IMG/VR virus record: IMGVR_UViG_3300023178_000068
Span: 1 to 51,440 of that record
DNA length: 51,440 bases
Reading direction: 5' to 3' (one strand)
Source: a virus
A program made the translations under genes and the position numbers. Of the stretch, positions 34,501 to 40,769 are shown in pieces. Below the pieces are notes generated by a model. That model saw only the letters and a list, made by a program, of their open reading frames with translations, was not told the DNA's origin and made no database searches. Every line of letters begins with the position of its first letter. Positions within the stretch are counted from its first letter, which is position 1.

Positions 34501-36804
34501 TTCTGCACTGCTTTTTGTTTTAATAATAATAACATCATCTGTAGATAATTCTTCAACTAGATTAATTTTTCTTACAGACAAGTCATCTACAAAATTCCAA
34601 TCAATGCCTTGTATTAAAAATTTGTTGTTAACAAATACCTTACAAACCAAGTCTGTTAGATTTGCACTATTTTTATATACATCAATAGGAAAGCGATTTG
34701 TTATATCATCGCCAGTGTATTTTCTAATCACATATTGACTGCTTAATTCATTTGCTTTTGTCCAACCGTTGCAATAGTATGTGGAACCGTTTTTAATTTT
34801 CTTTAAAAATAATTCTTCACTTGCAGTTGTAAAAATAGTATTATTTGTTTCATACTCGTAGCTTTGAGTAAGCAAAGGAAAATCAAATACTATATCACCT
34901 ACATTGTTAATATTTTTGTAAGATAATGGAAATCCTAATTCTGTGTCATTTGCACCGGTGCCAACTCTATATGCAAAAATCCTGTTACCATTAAAACTGT
35001 TTGCTGGATAATAATCTGTGTCACCTACGCTATATCCATTGCTATCAAATAAATCAAATTTTGGTGCTTGGTTTAAGGCTGTTTTATCTTGCGCAGATTG
35101 CCATTCTGTTCCGTTATACCAAAACATCTTACCAGCATTTTTGTTACCATCTTTAACTAAAACTGTTTGGTCTAATAAAGGATCAGTGTCTTCAGTTTCA
35201 ATTAAACTAATTTGAGTTGTATTAGTATGTGTAATAAATTTAACTTCATAAATTTTGCCGTTTACTAAAGTATCAGGATCTGCTGTAAACAAAATACGCA
35301 TACCCTCTACAATATCTATGCCATCGATATTGTATCCTGCTTGTCCTTCTATATTACTAAAAACATCTTTAGTATAGGTATCAACAAGATCAACATTCTT
35401 CTTTGCTGTTGATCCATGATTATACAAACGTATGTTTGCTTCAAATTCTATAATAGGACGTTTTGCTCTAAACGACTCGTCTAGGCCTGCATCTTGATTG
35501 TTAATTTGTGCAGCTAATTCTATTACATCTTTGTGGAACCAACGGTTATATCTTGCCCAACCATTTCTGCTTTCATCTGCTCTGTTAATACAGATATAAT
35601 CTTTTGTTCCTGCAAAACTTTTTGCATCGCCAAAAGGAACTCTGTCAAAGCCGTTTGTATCAAATGGTATAAGTGTATCTTGTGTGAATATAGCAGGAAC
35701 AGCTAAGTCTGTCAATGGAATAAGTTTTATGCCTTCGCCTACACCTTCAACATAAAATAATCCTTCAGCATATTCTGCTGGAGTAACATTGCCTTGGAAA
35801 TACACTTTCATACCATTTGTGAAATTCCAACCGTTACTTGTTGTATAAGTTTTTTTACCAAGTATTTCTGCTGCGACATCAATTTCTGTGTTTGCTTCTA
35901 TATCGTAGATATTAAATACTCCACTAGTATTGATATCATTTTGACTTATATAGTATAATGTTTCAGGGGCGTTCATCGGAACAGTAAATTCAAGAATGCC
36001 TTTTTCAATAAAGCCTTCTCGAATAGCATATTCTCTGTCTTTCAGCTCTCCTGTATCTTCTGGGATAATTTCAATACCATCCTCGTATAATGTAGTAATA
36101 AGACTACTGTCAATAACATCAACAGCAGGCTGGAAAGCACGACTGATTGCAATACTAATAGGATGTCCTGGGCAATCCACTTCAAATCTATATGTTTGAC
36201 CTCTAAATAATTTTATTGTTGGATTTCTTGTTAATCCATTTGGTGTTAAAAGGAAAGCAGTGTTATCGTCATCAGTGACAGTTGATATTGTATATGTGCT
36301 ACGGACTTCTAAACTTTGTCCTACTACAGGAACTTCTTGTGGTCCATTTGGTAACCAATAATATTCACGGAAGTTTGTAAATTTATCCCAATCAACATGG
36401 GGATCCCAAGAATAAAATTCTTGACTGTTTAATTTACTGTGATCTTTTGTTGTAGATCTAAAAGCAGTTAGTTGTCCAATATAATCATTATAATCTTTAT
36501 AAAAGTCAACATTACCAATATTGTCTTTAATTACAACAGCAGGTTCCAGCTGATAATTTTCTCTGTTTGCACTTATTTCTGGCAAGTAGGTGTCAGTAGC
36601 TTTCACAGCCTTTGCTTCTCTACGTCCGGCAAAAGCATTAATTTTTTCTACAACTCCCGGAGAAGTAACTTGATCAAGAGTGCTGCCTAAGAATTTTTTG
36701 TTAGCATCGCTTCTAAAATATCTTGGTAAAAAATTAGCACTTTTTTGATTACTGGAATCGCCAACTGGCAAAGGGTATTCGTTTTGCTCGTCGTTATATG
36801 ACAT
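22585..36804 (-). CDS. Giant mosaic baseplate-cluster protein (4739 residues)
   Basis: This is a single unbroken frame of 14.2 kb between gp6 and the fibres, where T4 has gp7-gp8. It starts YPLPVGDSSNQK, then LPRYFRSDANKKFLGSTLDQ, a signature I associate with large structural proteins of marine T4-like phages. Visible parts in order: an N-terminal region; two NG-type beta modules (about 720-760 and 950-1000); carbohydrate-binding-like modules at about 1454-1499 and 1712-1757; a seven-blade FG-GAP-like propeller at 2116-2735 with three insertions; GSGY/GGGG repeats around 3130-3210 and 3505-3560; more NG-type modules from 3630 on; and a C-terminal IWIDKERIEYYAVENATLSG then RRGTLGTG. No enzyme motif is seen. 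It probably forms an extended baseplate arm or wedge. The start overlaps the gp6 stop (TAATG). Confidence 0.8.
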   Translation of the reverse strand: MSYNDEQNEYPLPVGDSSNQKSANFLPRYFRSDANKKFLGSTLDQVTSPGVVEKINAFAGRREAKAVKATDTYLPEISANRENYQLEPAVVIKDNIGNVDFYKDYNDYIGQLTAFRSTTKDHSKLNSQEFYSWDPHVDWDKFTNFREYYWLPNGPQEVPVVGQSLEVRSTYTISTVTDDDNTAFLLTPNGLTRNPTIKLFRGQTYRFEVDCPGHPISIAISRAFQPAVDVIDSSLITTLYEDGIEIIPEDTGELKDREYAIREGFIEKGILEFTVPMNAPETLYYISQNDINTSGVFNIYDIEANTEIDVAAEILGKKTYTTSNGWNFTNGMKVYFQGNVTPAEYAEGLFYVEGVGEGIKLIPLTDLAVPAIFTQDTLIPFDTNGFDRVPFGDAKSFAGTKDYICINRADESRNGWARYNRWFHKDVIELAAQINNQDAGLDESFRAKRPIIEFEANIRLYNHGSTAKKNVDLVDTYTKDVFSNIEGQAGYNIDGIDIVEGMRILFTADPDTLVNGKIYEVKFITHTNTTQISLIETEDTDPLLDQTVLVKDGNKNAGKMFWYNGTEWQSAQDKTALNQAPKFDLFDSNGYSVGDTDYYPANSFNGNRIFAYRVGTGANDTELGFPLSYKNINNVGDIVFDFPLLTQSYEYETNNTIFTTASEELFLKKIKNGSTYYCNGWTKANELSSQYVIRKYTGDDITNRFPIDVYKNSANLTDLVCKVFVNNKFLIQGIDWNFVDDLSVRKINLVEELSTDDVIIIKTKSSAEKTDVGYYEIPYNLERNPLNNNITEFTLGQVNDHVEGMIAEIPEFSGMQPGRSNLRDLGIVSKYGRKFLQHSGPINLPLYHLTDKNANIVKAIRLAKTEYSKFKREFLKAATNSSFVGPIKDHVDLIMQELTKNKSKNMPFYSTDMLGFGGAKLLEYKVLDSRNTYYALSKIFNVKQLSRKAVYVYINDTQLVYGLDYTFTDNGFVDITATMQNDDVIKIYEYENTEGSFVPPTPTKIGIYPSYVPSLQVDNTYSSNTNIIIGHDGSKSVAYNDYRDDLLLELEKRIYNNLKIDYDKSILNIHDYIEGNYRNSNVTKKSLDKILISDFISWLPLVGNPDYTENDFVTRGDGFTYNYSRSVSPTGEQLPGYWRAVYKMAYETDTPHTTPWEMLGFSVKPTWWETKYGPAPYTKDNLIMWKDIENGYIKEPGKPLIVAKKYVRPGLTSHLPVNEYGQLLDPLASGYAKDFSYTTMSNVLFKFGDEAPIETAWRRSSDYAFSLLLAMIVNRPAQVFAIAFDRSRTSRNLAGNYVYNNKKAIRSVDLVFPKTKTNNLVNQTLGLVNYIENYLQNNINANYEKYIDNLQNLNSQMGIKLAGFADKDKLKLVLDSRTPLNQGNVFIPQENYQIFLNTSSAQNLISYSGIVIEKVDRGFKVSGYDKEDPFFTIYKPFESANDIAINVGGISDSFITWDEGKQLVAGKIVKYNNRFYRINETHTTGTNFDNTLYTQLNELPITGGATALIRKRYQSVPSVVDYGTVYTKIQEVVDFILGYEKYLKEQGFVFDYNNRETESIEDFRLAIKEYLFWTTQNWAEASVIVLSPAANQLKFSKDYFVVDNIFDNFYGLDVLQADTSKLRSSFTNIIRDNTNQFGITPKSTAQGIFFVKLPLVQKEHVVLIDNTTVFNDTIYDPEPGYRQERIKIVGYRTDGWNGSLNIPGFTYDEALVTEWESWKDYYIGELVKYKQFYYTATVTHTGTEEFDFNNWNVLPKRPESSLMPNWDYRANQFTDFYDLDTDNFDSEQQRLAQHLIGYQKRQYLENIINDDVAQYKFYQGMLQDKGTKNALTKLFDKLGSADKDSLEFYEEWAIRLGQYGATDSFDEVEYQLDEKQFRIEPQTVELVNTVDISRTDLVYQYPKNKVYLQNQDYDHAPFPTNSSLEEYTKTGGYVALDQVNFIARSLKDVLSFDINSVNLDTYIWVPEVQQSWNVYKHIQSPARINKIIKTDLGFTAIFDRAVPFTTGEIIGINNINEDVNGFWTARDVSLNVVEFYSNKDIGDDEIDLSDSTLGIVSQLNSRRIANITDVNALLIDYDINDNDNLWIDNNGAEKSEVISNTKIFNLQAEIPNEEGLNDVGYGTAFAASGSNQVLAVGMPDVGLNGKVAVYSRLSEALEYTLLQTLEPEAISSVGIVGIVNSNPGEITTSGPHGLRESERIQIRNAEGLTALNDNYYYVSILTSTSFSIYNDKDLTSPVDTSAMGSHTTNSGLISTGVLYDTGSGFGTSVDVTQNGQYILVGAPLASDVRSKYVGEFDGTASYLQYDIVSDRGTLWRAVRDTPAGIADSTIGTLSQDWELVDVLEADPTGNLSGYSNQGVIHVYKKDVTTYKLETTILSPVARDNEQFGIAIKSAFTNDLVHRFYIRSLADNGRIYFIENSLANVNFFNYTRDQNYKGTFDPLKNYYQNEIVFADYILYRATTNIFASSGVLPGSSSDWEALDQYVDYVGFVPNFGDVTAVESDSVGLGTAVEIGKSFDVSKDGSVLAISGYLDLTEINRISVYRYNDNQGRYIYESNIDGDIKLEEDFGQALAVSDDGKDIAVGAIGSDVTGLNNGKVYIFRYNFDSDNPEYSFQQELFSPKGDANEAFGYSIDFANNKLGIMSINGDNISQVTFDSNTTQFDNSATTITDTVRDNGQVYIFENYNDTWIYAEKMRYFRDTTKAVEPTLKLIDNHIIVGQPGSLFTNDAGVGTNTGFVVDFRSDKNTNSWTSNSLVQDFVDLTKIKNVFLYDKTNGDLVTYLDYIDPVQGKIAGPAEQELSYKLYYDPAVYNIGSTNTGNKTPWDSSYIGKLWWDLSTIKWFNTRQRGLEYKTNNWNTPLPSFEVDVYEWVESDLLPTEWDDIADTVEGLADGISGTSKYGDDSYVIANIYDPVTGTFANKYYYWVKNKKTLPSIESRSISAFDVTLLIQDPAGQGYRFVAFYENNKFGLYNVRNLVKDENIVLHIEWKKFETENNIHSEYQLLTEGVPSSKPNADIVQKWIDSLVGYDKNSNQIPDIDISIPRRYGVLNTPNQSMFINKTEALKQIVERVNGVLAENLIVDDFDISGLQKVDPLPSIYSNDYDVKIASENLLRFVAVAKIETATLSPTVIDGRIKSVTITNPGRGYIDTSYVSGSVRKGPTVDIRGTGTGAKIQLYINNIGQVTSAVVLNEGKNYGADTICIVRRFTVLVENDSTIGGFWSLYNYTPAQREWSVERIQSYDTTLYWQYVDYYVDGYDETTAINHLVPGSYALEATNDLIGEIVKIENIGSGGWLLLEKIDNQPEVDYTVNYKVIGRQNGTIEFSKLLYQNVSSGFDNQVFDSYLYDREPVNEVRIIMESLQNQIFVDQLEVEWNKLFFASVRYALSEQVNIDWIFKTSFVKAQHNVGELEQKITFKNDNLSNYQDYVNEVKPYKTKIREYVSSYQKTEPSQTSVTDFDLQPRYDAVEGRIVAERTSVFNSEVQTYSPFVQTYPQKHWLDNVGFEIKEIKIYDGGSGWTDGPNVTISGGGGPTLKGTASLAGTKVNSIEINTSNARYITAPTITFDGSQDEDSTPAKAIVILGNGKAKATHMLMKFDRVSGSLVFTSLQVPTETFTGTGAQEEFTLTWPIDTRKSKVVVTVNGVEALSSEYTPGNKEDTSVGYTRNLGTITFTEPPALGAEILVDYYRNASMLTAADRISYFYKPTTGMPGLGTNEDGSVDLAQVMDGIDYGGVQIDTISFGNTLGFDADGFGANSFDTYDTTFDDEIFVLDGSTDILDLALPLEANVEYNVYFKSVLAPTSENPIRLDSSSWPTPDPKVPYAVISPITGDGITTSIVVNDILEKFNELDDVPYVANTTGDTVIFRKASSDGTTTPDFTNFDIELKGGDFALSTATGVQAGDITVDGDGFVTPTTSKGPEEQVPGQLVDALDIQVFNRVQDGQGIITVHNYLTDDGRLEYPLSGVAASQTNVIAKLDDVIIDQSEYTIDWKTNTFIFADSTAIEPNKNLNIILIDNNGLDLIDSDRIVTTEKTTRLDTNIKYSTEYSLFVTRNGNVELAEPKDNNGTLEIELTTQSAIGDIFDYTVYNNTTPDFSQIVIDESFVPDDVKYYHEFKTAKNPNGSVLLPYNRLPIANNIIVQVNNKILNPGYRKKIIITSDRSYEIDKWQFENLSKVFQRDILVYLNETYLAPQYWDFDAITGRIVLTSNQIGEVGDTLEVHIIRDAEYTFTDTSITFETTSPAWTNGIPVGDEIILALTDDSTTVRGIVKEKSVNGNSVTLKLYGYLRDMEALFTIDDTPQRVTAIATYGNDSTYETVTLTGFDYTQGDTLNFAYAPRSTHDVKIYTFSNHDITGLERESFDVVFSTTHAPEGTNAYIDRNNLTKGYLELSKPAISTNYVWIVKNGKLLTPEIDYVLNADKTGVQLARRVNKNSTIEVLHFAGSVSTPKYGFRIFKDMLNRFHFKRLNNQNTYTLAQPLNYYDSQIILQNADGITIPDRNRNQPGIIWIDKERIEYYAVENATLSGLRRGTLGTGIATVHQSGTTVVGQGPEETIPYKENQQITDLTDFADGSTGEILLDVDLHTPANEYVTKIGSSLSAFESETLIDEIAASMVDIFVGGRRLRKPLPLEPNNKLKDRNWYKFNAAVDLDSPDGDEIVPAEYTMEIAYIDGQPKTLLILNIQDDAHPDNIPLTGEQILLVKKNGNLWNDIVDTNTSLSLSDSQNKIARFIRDKTISLPR
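28600..30460 (-). repeat. Seven-blade FG-GAP-like beta-propeller inside the giant protein
   Basis: Seven units have the pattern G.G.a......n..VG.P...n.G.v.vy. Examples are GYGTAFAASGSNQVLAVGMP, GFGTSVDVTQNGQYILVGAP, QFGIAIKSAFTND, a unit around SKDGSVLAISG, FGQALAVSDDGKDIAVGAI, FGYSIDFANNKLGIMSI and LKLIDNHIIVGQPGSLF. Each is followed by a closing strand such as GKVAVYSR, GVIHVYKK, GRIYFIEN, NRISVYRY, GKVYIFRY or GQVYIFEN. Three extra modules are spliced in between blades: an FCCH-like beta domain (about 30071-30290) and two carbohydrate-binding-like modules (29780-29940 and 29350-29515). Confidence 0.65.
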
Positions 36805-39800
36805 TAATAATCGCCTCCAATAATAATTGTGCTTGCTGATTCACTACTTTGAACTCCTGTGTTGAGAACCTCATCACTGGTTACTACATTTCCGGCTGCT
36901 TTCAATCTACTTGCTGTTATAGCATCAATAATTTCTACATCTTCGACTGTTGCCGAGCTAATGAATATTTCATCGTTTTCACTTTTGATTTCATACATAC
37001 TACCAAAACTTTGCGATTCTTGTCTTGGAACTAGAACTATACTACTAAGATCAGGCGCAGTTTGTTTTACAATATATGCAGCTAATTCACTGAAATAAAA
37101 TGTTTCTCCAAAATCCCAGTTTTCTAAAGAGAAATACTCATTTATTGCTTCAATTACCCTTGCTTTAATATCGTTATCATTTACTACCTTTGTAGGATTT
37201 TTTACAATTTTAAATACTGCTTGCAAATTACTACTCGCTTTACTACCAAACAACGGTTTATATTTTACTGGGTGATAAATTACTTCGTCGCTGATACTTT
37301 TAATTTGAGCAATGTCTGCTCCATAACTTTGAAATAAACTATCGCTACTAGGAGGTAATACCACATCGGTAATTTCTCCATTTAATGATTTCCTATAGTT
37401 TGTATCATAAGACTTAGTTAATATATAAACATCCATAATATTTGAACTACTTGGGTCTATTCTGCGATTTTCGTTAGCAGCATGACTATATCCAAATTTT
37501 ATGTTATCTCTACCTGTATAAACTTTGTAATTTGTGTTTAACTCAAATTGATTAGATGTTAGATTTACTGTATAAAAAATATCTTTTTTCCAATTATATA
37601 TTATGGTGCCATCAGCATATGATGTAATAGCATTAGGATCTCCTAATGCTGGAACAACTATATTTTCAGATTCAGCATTAATATAATCATAAACTTCGGT
37701 GCCATTTCTAGTATATTTTTTAGCAAATATATATTTTGTGGTAGGAGATACAGTTGGTTGAATTATATTTCTAAAAGTATCAGGGTCATCAACAACTCCG
37801 TCATCGTCGCTATCAAAAAATCCAACTTCAAGTTTTTTGTTATCAATATAGCCGTCGGCATCTCTATATTCTTTAACAACTTGCCAAGGCCAATCTACTG
37901 TAAATGCATTTAAACTGTCAGGCTGATTGTTGTTACTCAACACAGTTATCGAATCTTTAACAATTTTTCCTGTTTTACTATCATATATCCTATCCGTGCT
38001 ATCATGATAAAAACGTATCTGATCGTCACTTTCAAAAACATATCGATACGAACGTGTTGTCATTGTATACTTTTCGCCATTGGTTTCGAACAGCAAAAGC
38101 CAACTTGCATCTAATTGTTGATTAGTATTATCACCTTGTTTACCTAAACTAAAATCGCTATTTGCATTTAAATTTGTATTTAAAACTAGTTTCCATTGTC
38201 TAGCATCAACATCGTATCTCAATCCAAATGTTTTGTATGCAAAAACTTGATCAACAAGTTGCACTGTAACATCACCTGTCAATGCTCCAACAATAGGAGA
38301 AATAATTTCAGCAACAGTTACACCATTTGGAATTACGTCATTGAACACTATAGGACCTAGTCCAGTATCGGCATCAATTACTGTGCCATCTTCGTCAACA
38401 CTTATCACCTTGCTCCAAATATAAGTTCTATCACCAGCAACACTTGGGGTGCCTTCTTTCAGTGCATTATCTTTGTCGAAGTAAAAACCTGCTGGAGGAG
38501 CAAATTTAATCAATGCTTCAGGTTCGATGTATTTTGGCAAACCTTGTGTAAATGAACTAACAACAACAGGTAAGGTATATAGGTCAGTAAAATATCCTGT
38601 AGAAATATTTGTTCCTGTTGTTGTTTGATTCCATGTTATGTTTAAATTTGCAATACTTGTATTTCTTGGAAATTTTTCGTAATAATAATTTTTAATGTTT
38701 GCAGTTTTAATTTTTGGAATTATTAAATTATTAATAGCTGCTTCAATATCAGTTTTTGTAGCAAATTCAAAACTATCTAGTTCGTTAAATTCTTCAGCAA
38801 ATAAAACACCATCATTTCCATACATCAACGTATTGCTGTATTTTCCTGTTGCATCTCTTAAATCATAATATCTGCTTATACCACTACTGGTGCGGTTTAT
38901 TGCTTTTGTTTTAATTATTTGTTGATTAATACCTAATGTTCCGATATTATAATCTTCACCTGTAATTAATCTGTTTTGTGTATAATATGTGCTAGGTGCA
39001 ACACTTTTAATACTTTCATTTGTTTCGCTTGTTGAACTATTTTCAACAACACTTTTTAGTTCTAATACTAAATTAAGTGTTTGTTCTTTGTTGCTTCTAT
39101 CTACATATGGAATTTGAACATTTATACCAATTAGATCAGATGGATTAATTCTAAAATCTAAATTTTTACTTGTTCTGTAATATACCTTAAAACTACCTTT
39201 TGGAATATTTCCAAAAACACCATCAGCAAATATTAGACTAATTCTATCTTCTATTCTTGTTTGAATTGCATATATGTCACGTATACCTTTAGAGACACTG
39301 TTATAAATTACATTATTACCTTCTACAGCATCAACTTTTGTCCACAACGATTCTTCATTGTTTTGTTTATCTAATTTATAAAGCCATACATCGCTATCAT
39401 TTATGTTATCTGTGTCAATGTTTACCACAGTGTTTGGTGCATTATTTGTAATTGCAAAAGTATTATTTTTTAAAACACCTTGCCTAAAATGCATAAAAAA
39501 TCCGCTATTATTAGATCCAGCACCTTGACCGTTATCTCTATAAACAAAAGCCATTTTGTTACCAGGTAACGGATCTTCTTCTACCAAAGAATTAGTATCA
39601 GTATCAATACCGGTGCTAACAATTTCAAATTGAGTGCTCACACTGTTAATTTGCTTGCTAAATGTAAAGCTAGGAATATCAGTGTTTATTCCATTAAATC
39701 TATATTGCTCTGTAACAACACCGTTTATAGTTGCTTTTTTGATAGGACGTCCAAAAGCAGTATTAACTGGTAATGCTGCGTTTAATATTTTTATAAATTG

Positions 39801-40262
39801 TTCATACCAATTTGGATTAGTCCCGTCGTTCCAAATAATACTTTGGTTTGCAAGGTTATTTCCGTTACTATCTACAACATCTTCGGTTGAGCTAATACTC
39901 TCAATTTTTAATAATCCATTTGCTGCTTGGTTTCTTTTTGGATTATAACTAATTAAACGAGCTAAACGGAGAATACTTTCTCTACGTTCAGCAATTTCTA
40001 TAAAGTTTTCTCGTGCGTTTAGGTCAGTGCGGAAAGCAAGGTTTTGTCCAAGGAAAGCAATAAGGTCAATCAGTGCAAGATATTCACTGCTTTCAATATA
40101 GTCGTTAAAATCTTCAGGATAATTTTGACGTATATAACTAATCATTGTTCGACGTAGGTTGTCGAAATCATAACTTTGAAAATCAGCGTATTTAAAACTC
40201 TGATATATCGTTTTCCAATCTTCTGCTAAGAGAAGTCTATTTTGACGTTCTGTACTTGACAT
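36804..40262 (-). CDS. 6: Baseplate wedge protein, T4 gp6-like (Baseplate J family)
   Basis: This 1152-residue protein is about 1.7 times the length of T4 gp6 (660 residues). The N-terminus has SFKYADFQSYDFDNLRRTMI, ESSEYLALIDLIAFLGQNLA and ARENFIEIAERRESILRLAR, the diagnostic helices of gp6. The C-terminal part has KPLFGSKASSNLQAVFKIVK then VIEAINEYFSLENWDFGETF and FSELAAYIVKQTAPDLSSIV, as in Baseplate J proteins. The extra length is in the middle, where predicted beta domains are inserted (about residues 250-850). gp6 forms the dimeric ring of the baseplate wedge around the hub. The gene is preceded by its own late promoter and follows gp25, the same order as in T4-like phages. Confidence 0.9.
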   Translation of the reverse strand: MSSTERQNRLLLAEDWKTIYQSFKYADFQSYDFDNLRRTMISYIRQNYPEDFNDYIESSEYLALIDLIAFLGQNLAFRTDLNARENFIEIAERRESILRLARLISYNPKRNQAANGLLKIESISSTEDVVDSNGNNLANQSIIWNDGTNPNWYEQFIKILNAALPVNTAFGRPIKKATINGVVTEQYRFNGINTDIPSFTFSKQINSVSTQFEIVSTGIDTDTNSLVEEDPLPGNKMAFVYRDNGQGAGSNNSGFFMHFRQGVLKNNTFAITNNAPNTVVNIDTDNINDSDVWLYKLDKQNNEESLWTKVDAVEGNNVIYNSVSKGIRDIYAIQTRIEDRISLIFADGVFGNIPKGSFKVYYRTSKNLDFRINPSDLIGINVQIPYVDRSNKEQTLNLVLELKSVVENSSTSETNESIKSVAPSTYYTQNRLITGEDYNIGTLGINQQIIKTKAINRTSSGISRYYDLRDATGKYSNTLMYGNDGVLFAEEFNELDSFEFATKTDIEAAINNLIIPKIKTANIKNYYYEKFPRNTSIANLNITWNQTTTGTNISTGYFTDLYTLPVVVSSFTQGLPKYIEPEALIKFAPPAGFYFDKDNALKEGTPSVAGDRTYIWSKVISVDEDGTVIDADTGLGPIVFNDVIPNGVTVAEIISPIVGALTGDVTVQLVDQVFAYKTFGLRYDVDARQWKLVLNTNLNANSDFSLGKQGDNTNQQLDASWLLLFETNGEKYTMTTRSYRYVFESDDQIRFYHDSTDRIYDSKTGKIVKDSITVLSNNNQPDSLNAFTVDWPWQVVKEYRDADGYIDNKKLEVGFFDSDDDGVVDDPDTFRNIIQPTVSPTTKYIFAKKYTRNGTEVYDYINAESENIVVPALGDPNAITSYADGTIIYNWKKDIFYTVNLTSNQFELNTNYKVYTGRDNIKFGYSHAANENRRIDPSSSNIMDVYILTKSYDTNYRKSLNGEITDVVLPPSSDSLFQSYGADIAQIKSISDEVIYHPVKYKPLFGSKASSNLQAVFKIVKNPTKVVNDNDIKARVIEAINEYFSLENWDFGETFYFSELAAYIVKQTAPDLSSIVLVPRQESQSFGSMYEIKSENDEIFISSATVEDVEIIDAITASRLKAAGNVVTSDEVLNTGVQSSESASTIIIGGDY

Positions 40263-40284
40263 TTTGCACTGTCCTCGCTTTGTA

Positions 40285-40292
40285 ATATTTAT
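40285..40292 (-). promoter_or_regulatory. T4-type late promoter box ATAAATAT
   Basis: The minus-strand box follows CAC (CACATAAATATTAC). The TAAATA core ends 23 bases before the ATG at 40262, and a GAGGA site lies between. It serves gp6 and the coupled giant gene. Confidence 0.75.
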
Positions 40293-40301
40293 GTGATTTA
40301 A

Positions 40302-40317
40302 TTAAGTGCGCACTTAA
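40302..40317. repeat. 16-base perfect palindrome at the gp25 stop
   Basis: TTAAGTGCGCACTTAA is an exact inverted repeat with no loop. It covers the TAA stop of gp25 (40314-40316) and ends 10 bases before the gp6 late box. A perfect palindrome without a loop or T-run is not a typical terminator and could be a dimeric protein binding site. Confidence 0.8.
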
Positions 40318-40757
40318 ATTAGTCCGGCACTTTGATCAAATTTCAATCGCATAGTTTCACTTATACTGTATGTTAAGTAAGTTAGCGAGCAATCAATTTG
40401 AATGCCACTTTCATATGAATCTACAGTTACACTATCTACGCTTACACGAGGATCATAATTTATTATTTCTGTGACATTTTGTATAATAGCGTCTCTTAAC
40501 CCATCAGTAAGAGGTTCAAATAAAATGTCCCAAATAATTGTTCCAAATGTAGGATTTTCGAGTTTTTCTCCCTGGCGTATATGAAAATGATTTACAATAT
40601 CTTGCTTTATCAAACTAATATCGTAGAGATTGAAGCTGCCTGTATTTGGGTTAACTGTGCTTATACCTCTATACTTTTTACTTGTCACAGGTGTATCGTC
40701 GTCGTTTGCCGCTCTTACTGTGATATTTTTATATAATGGTTTGTCGTTAGTAGCCAT
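40314..40757 (-). CDS. 25: Baseplate wedge protein gp25 (GPW/gp25 family)
   Basis: This 147-residue protein matches the family's size (T4 gp25: 132 residues). Landmarks are DISLIKQDIVNHFHIRQGEK, then NPTFGTIIWDILFEP, and EIINYDPRVSVDSV in the second half, as in the gp25-like proteins of contractile tails. gp25 joins the gp6 ring to the sheath end and hub and helps start sheath assembly. The gene lies directly upstream of gp6 in the transcript and 12 bases after the stop of the Ala/Gly-rich gene. No convincing promoter of its own is seen. Confidence 0.92.
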   Translation of the reverse strand: MATNDKPLYKNITVRAANDDDTPVTSKKYRGISTVNPNTGSFNLYDISLIKQDIVNHFHIRQGEKLENPTFGTIIWDILFEPLTDGLRDAIIQNVTEIINYDPRVSVDSVTVDSYESGIQIDCSLTYLTYSISETMRLKFDQSAGLI

Positions 40758-40769
40758 AACGTATTTACC

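Noticed and set aside
22562-36690. Plus-strand open frames of 60-200 codons opposite the giant gene
   Set aside because: They are shadows of the coding strand: no ribosome sites or promoters and no recognisable motifs, while the minus frame is continuous and modular.
40746-40753. GTAAATAC box before gp25 as a late promoter
   Set aside because: It lies only 4 bases from the ATG, so transcription would start inside the gene, and it lacks the A/C before TAAATA seen in the others.
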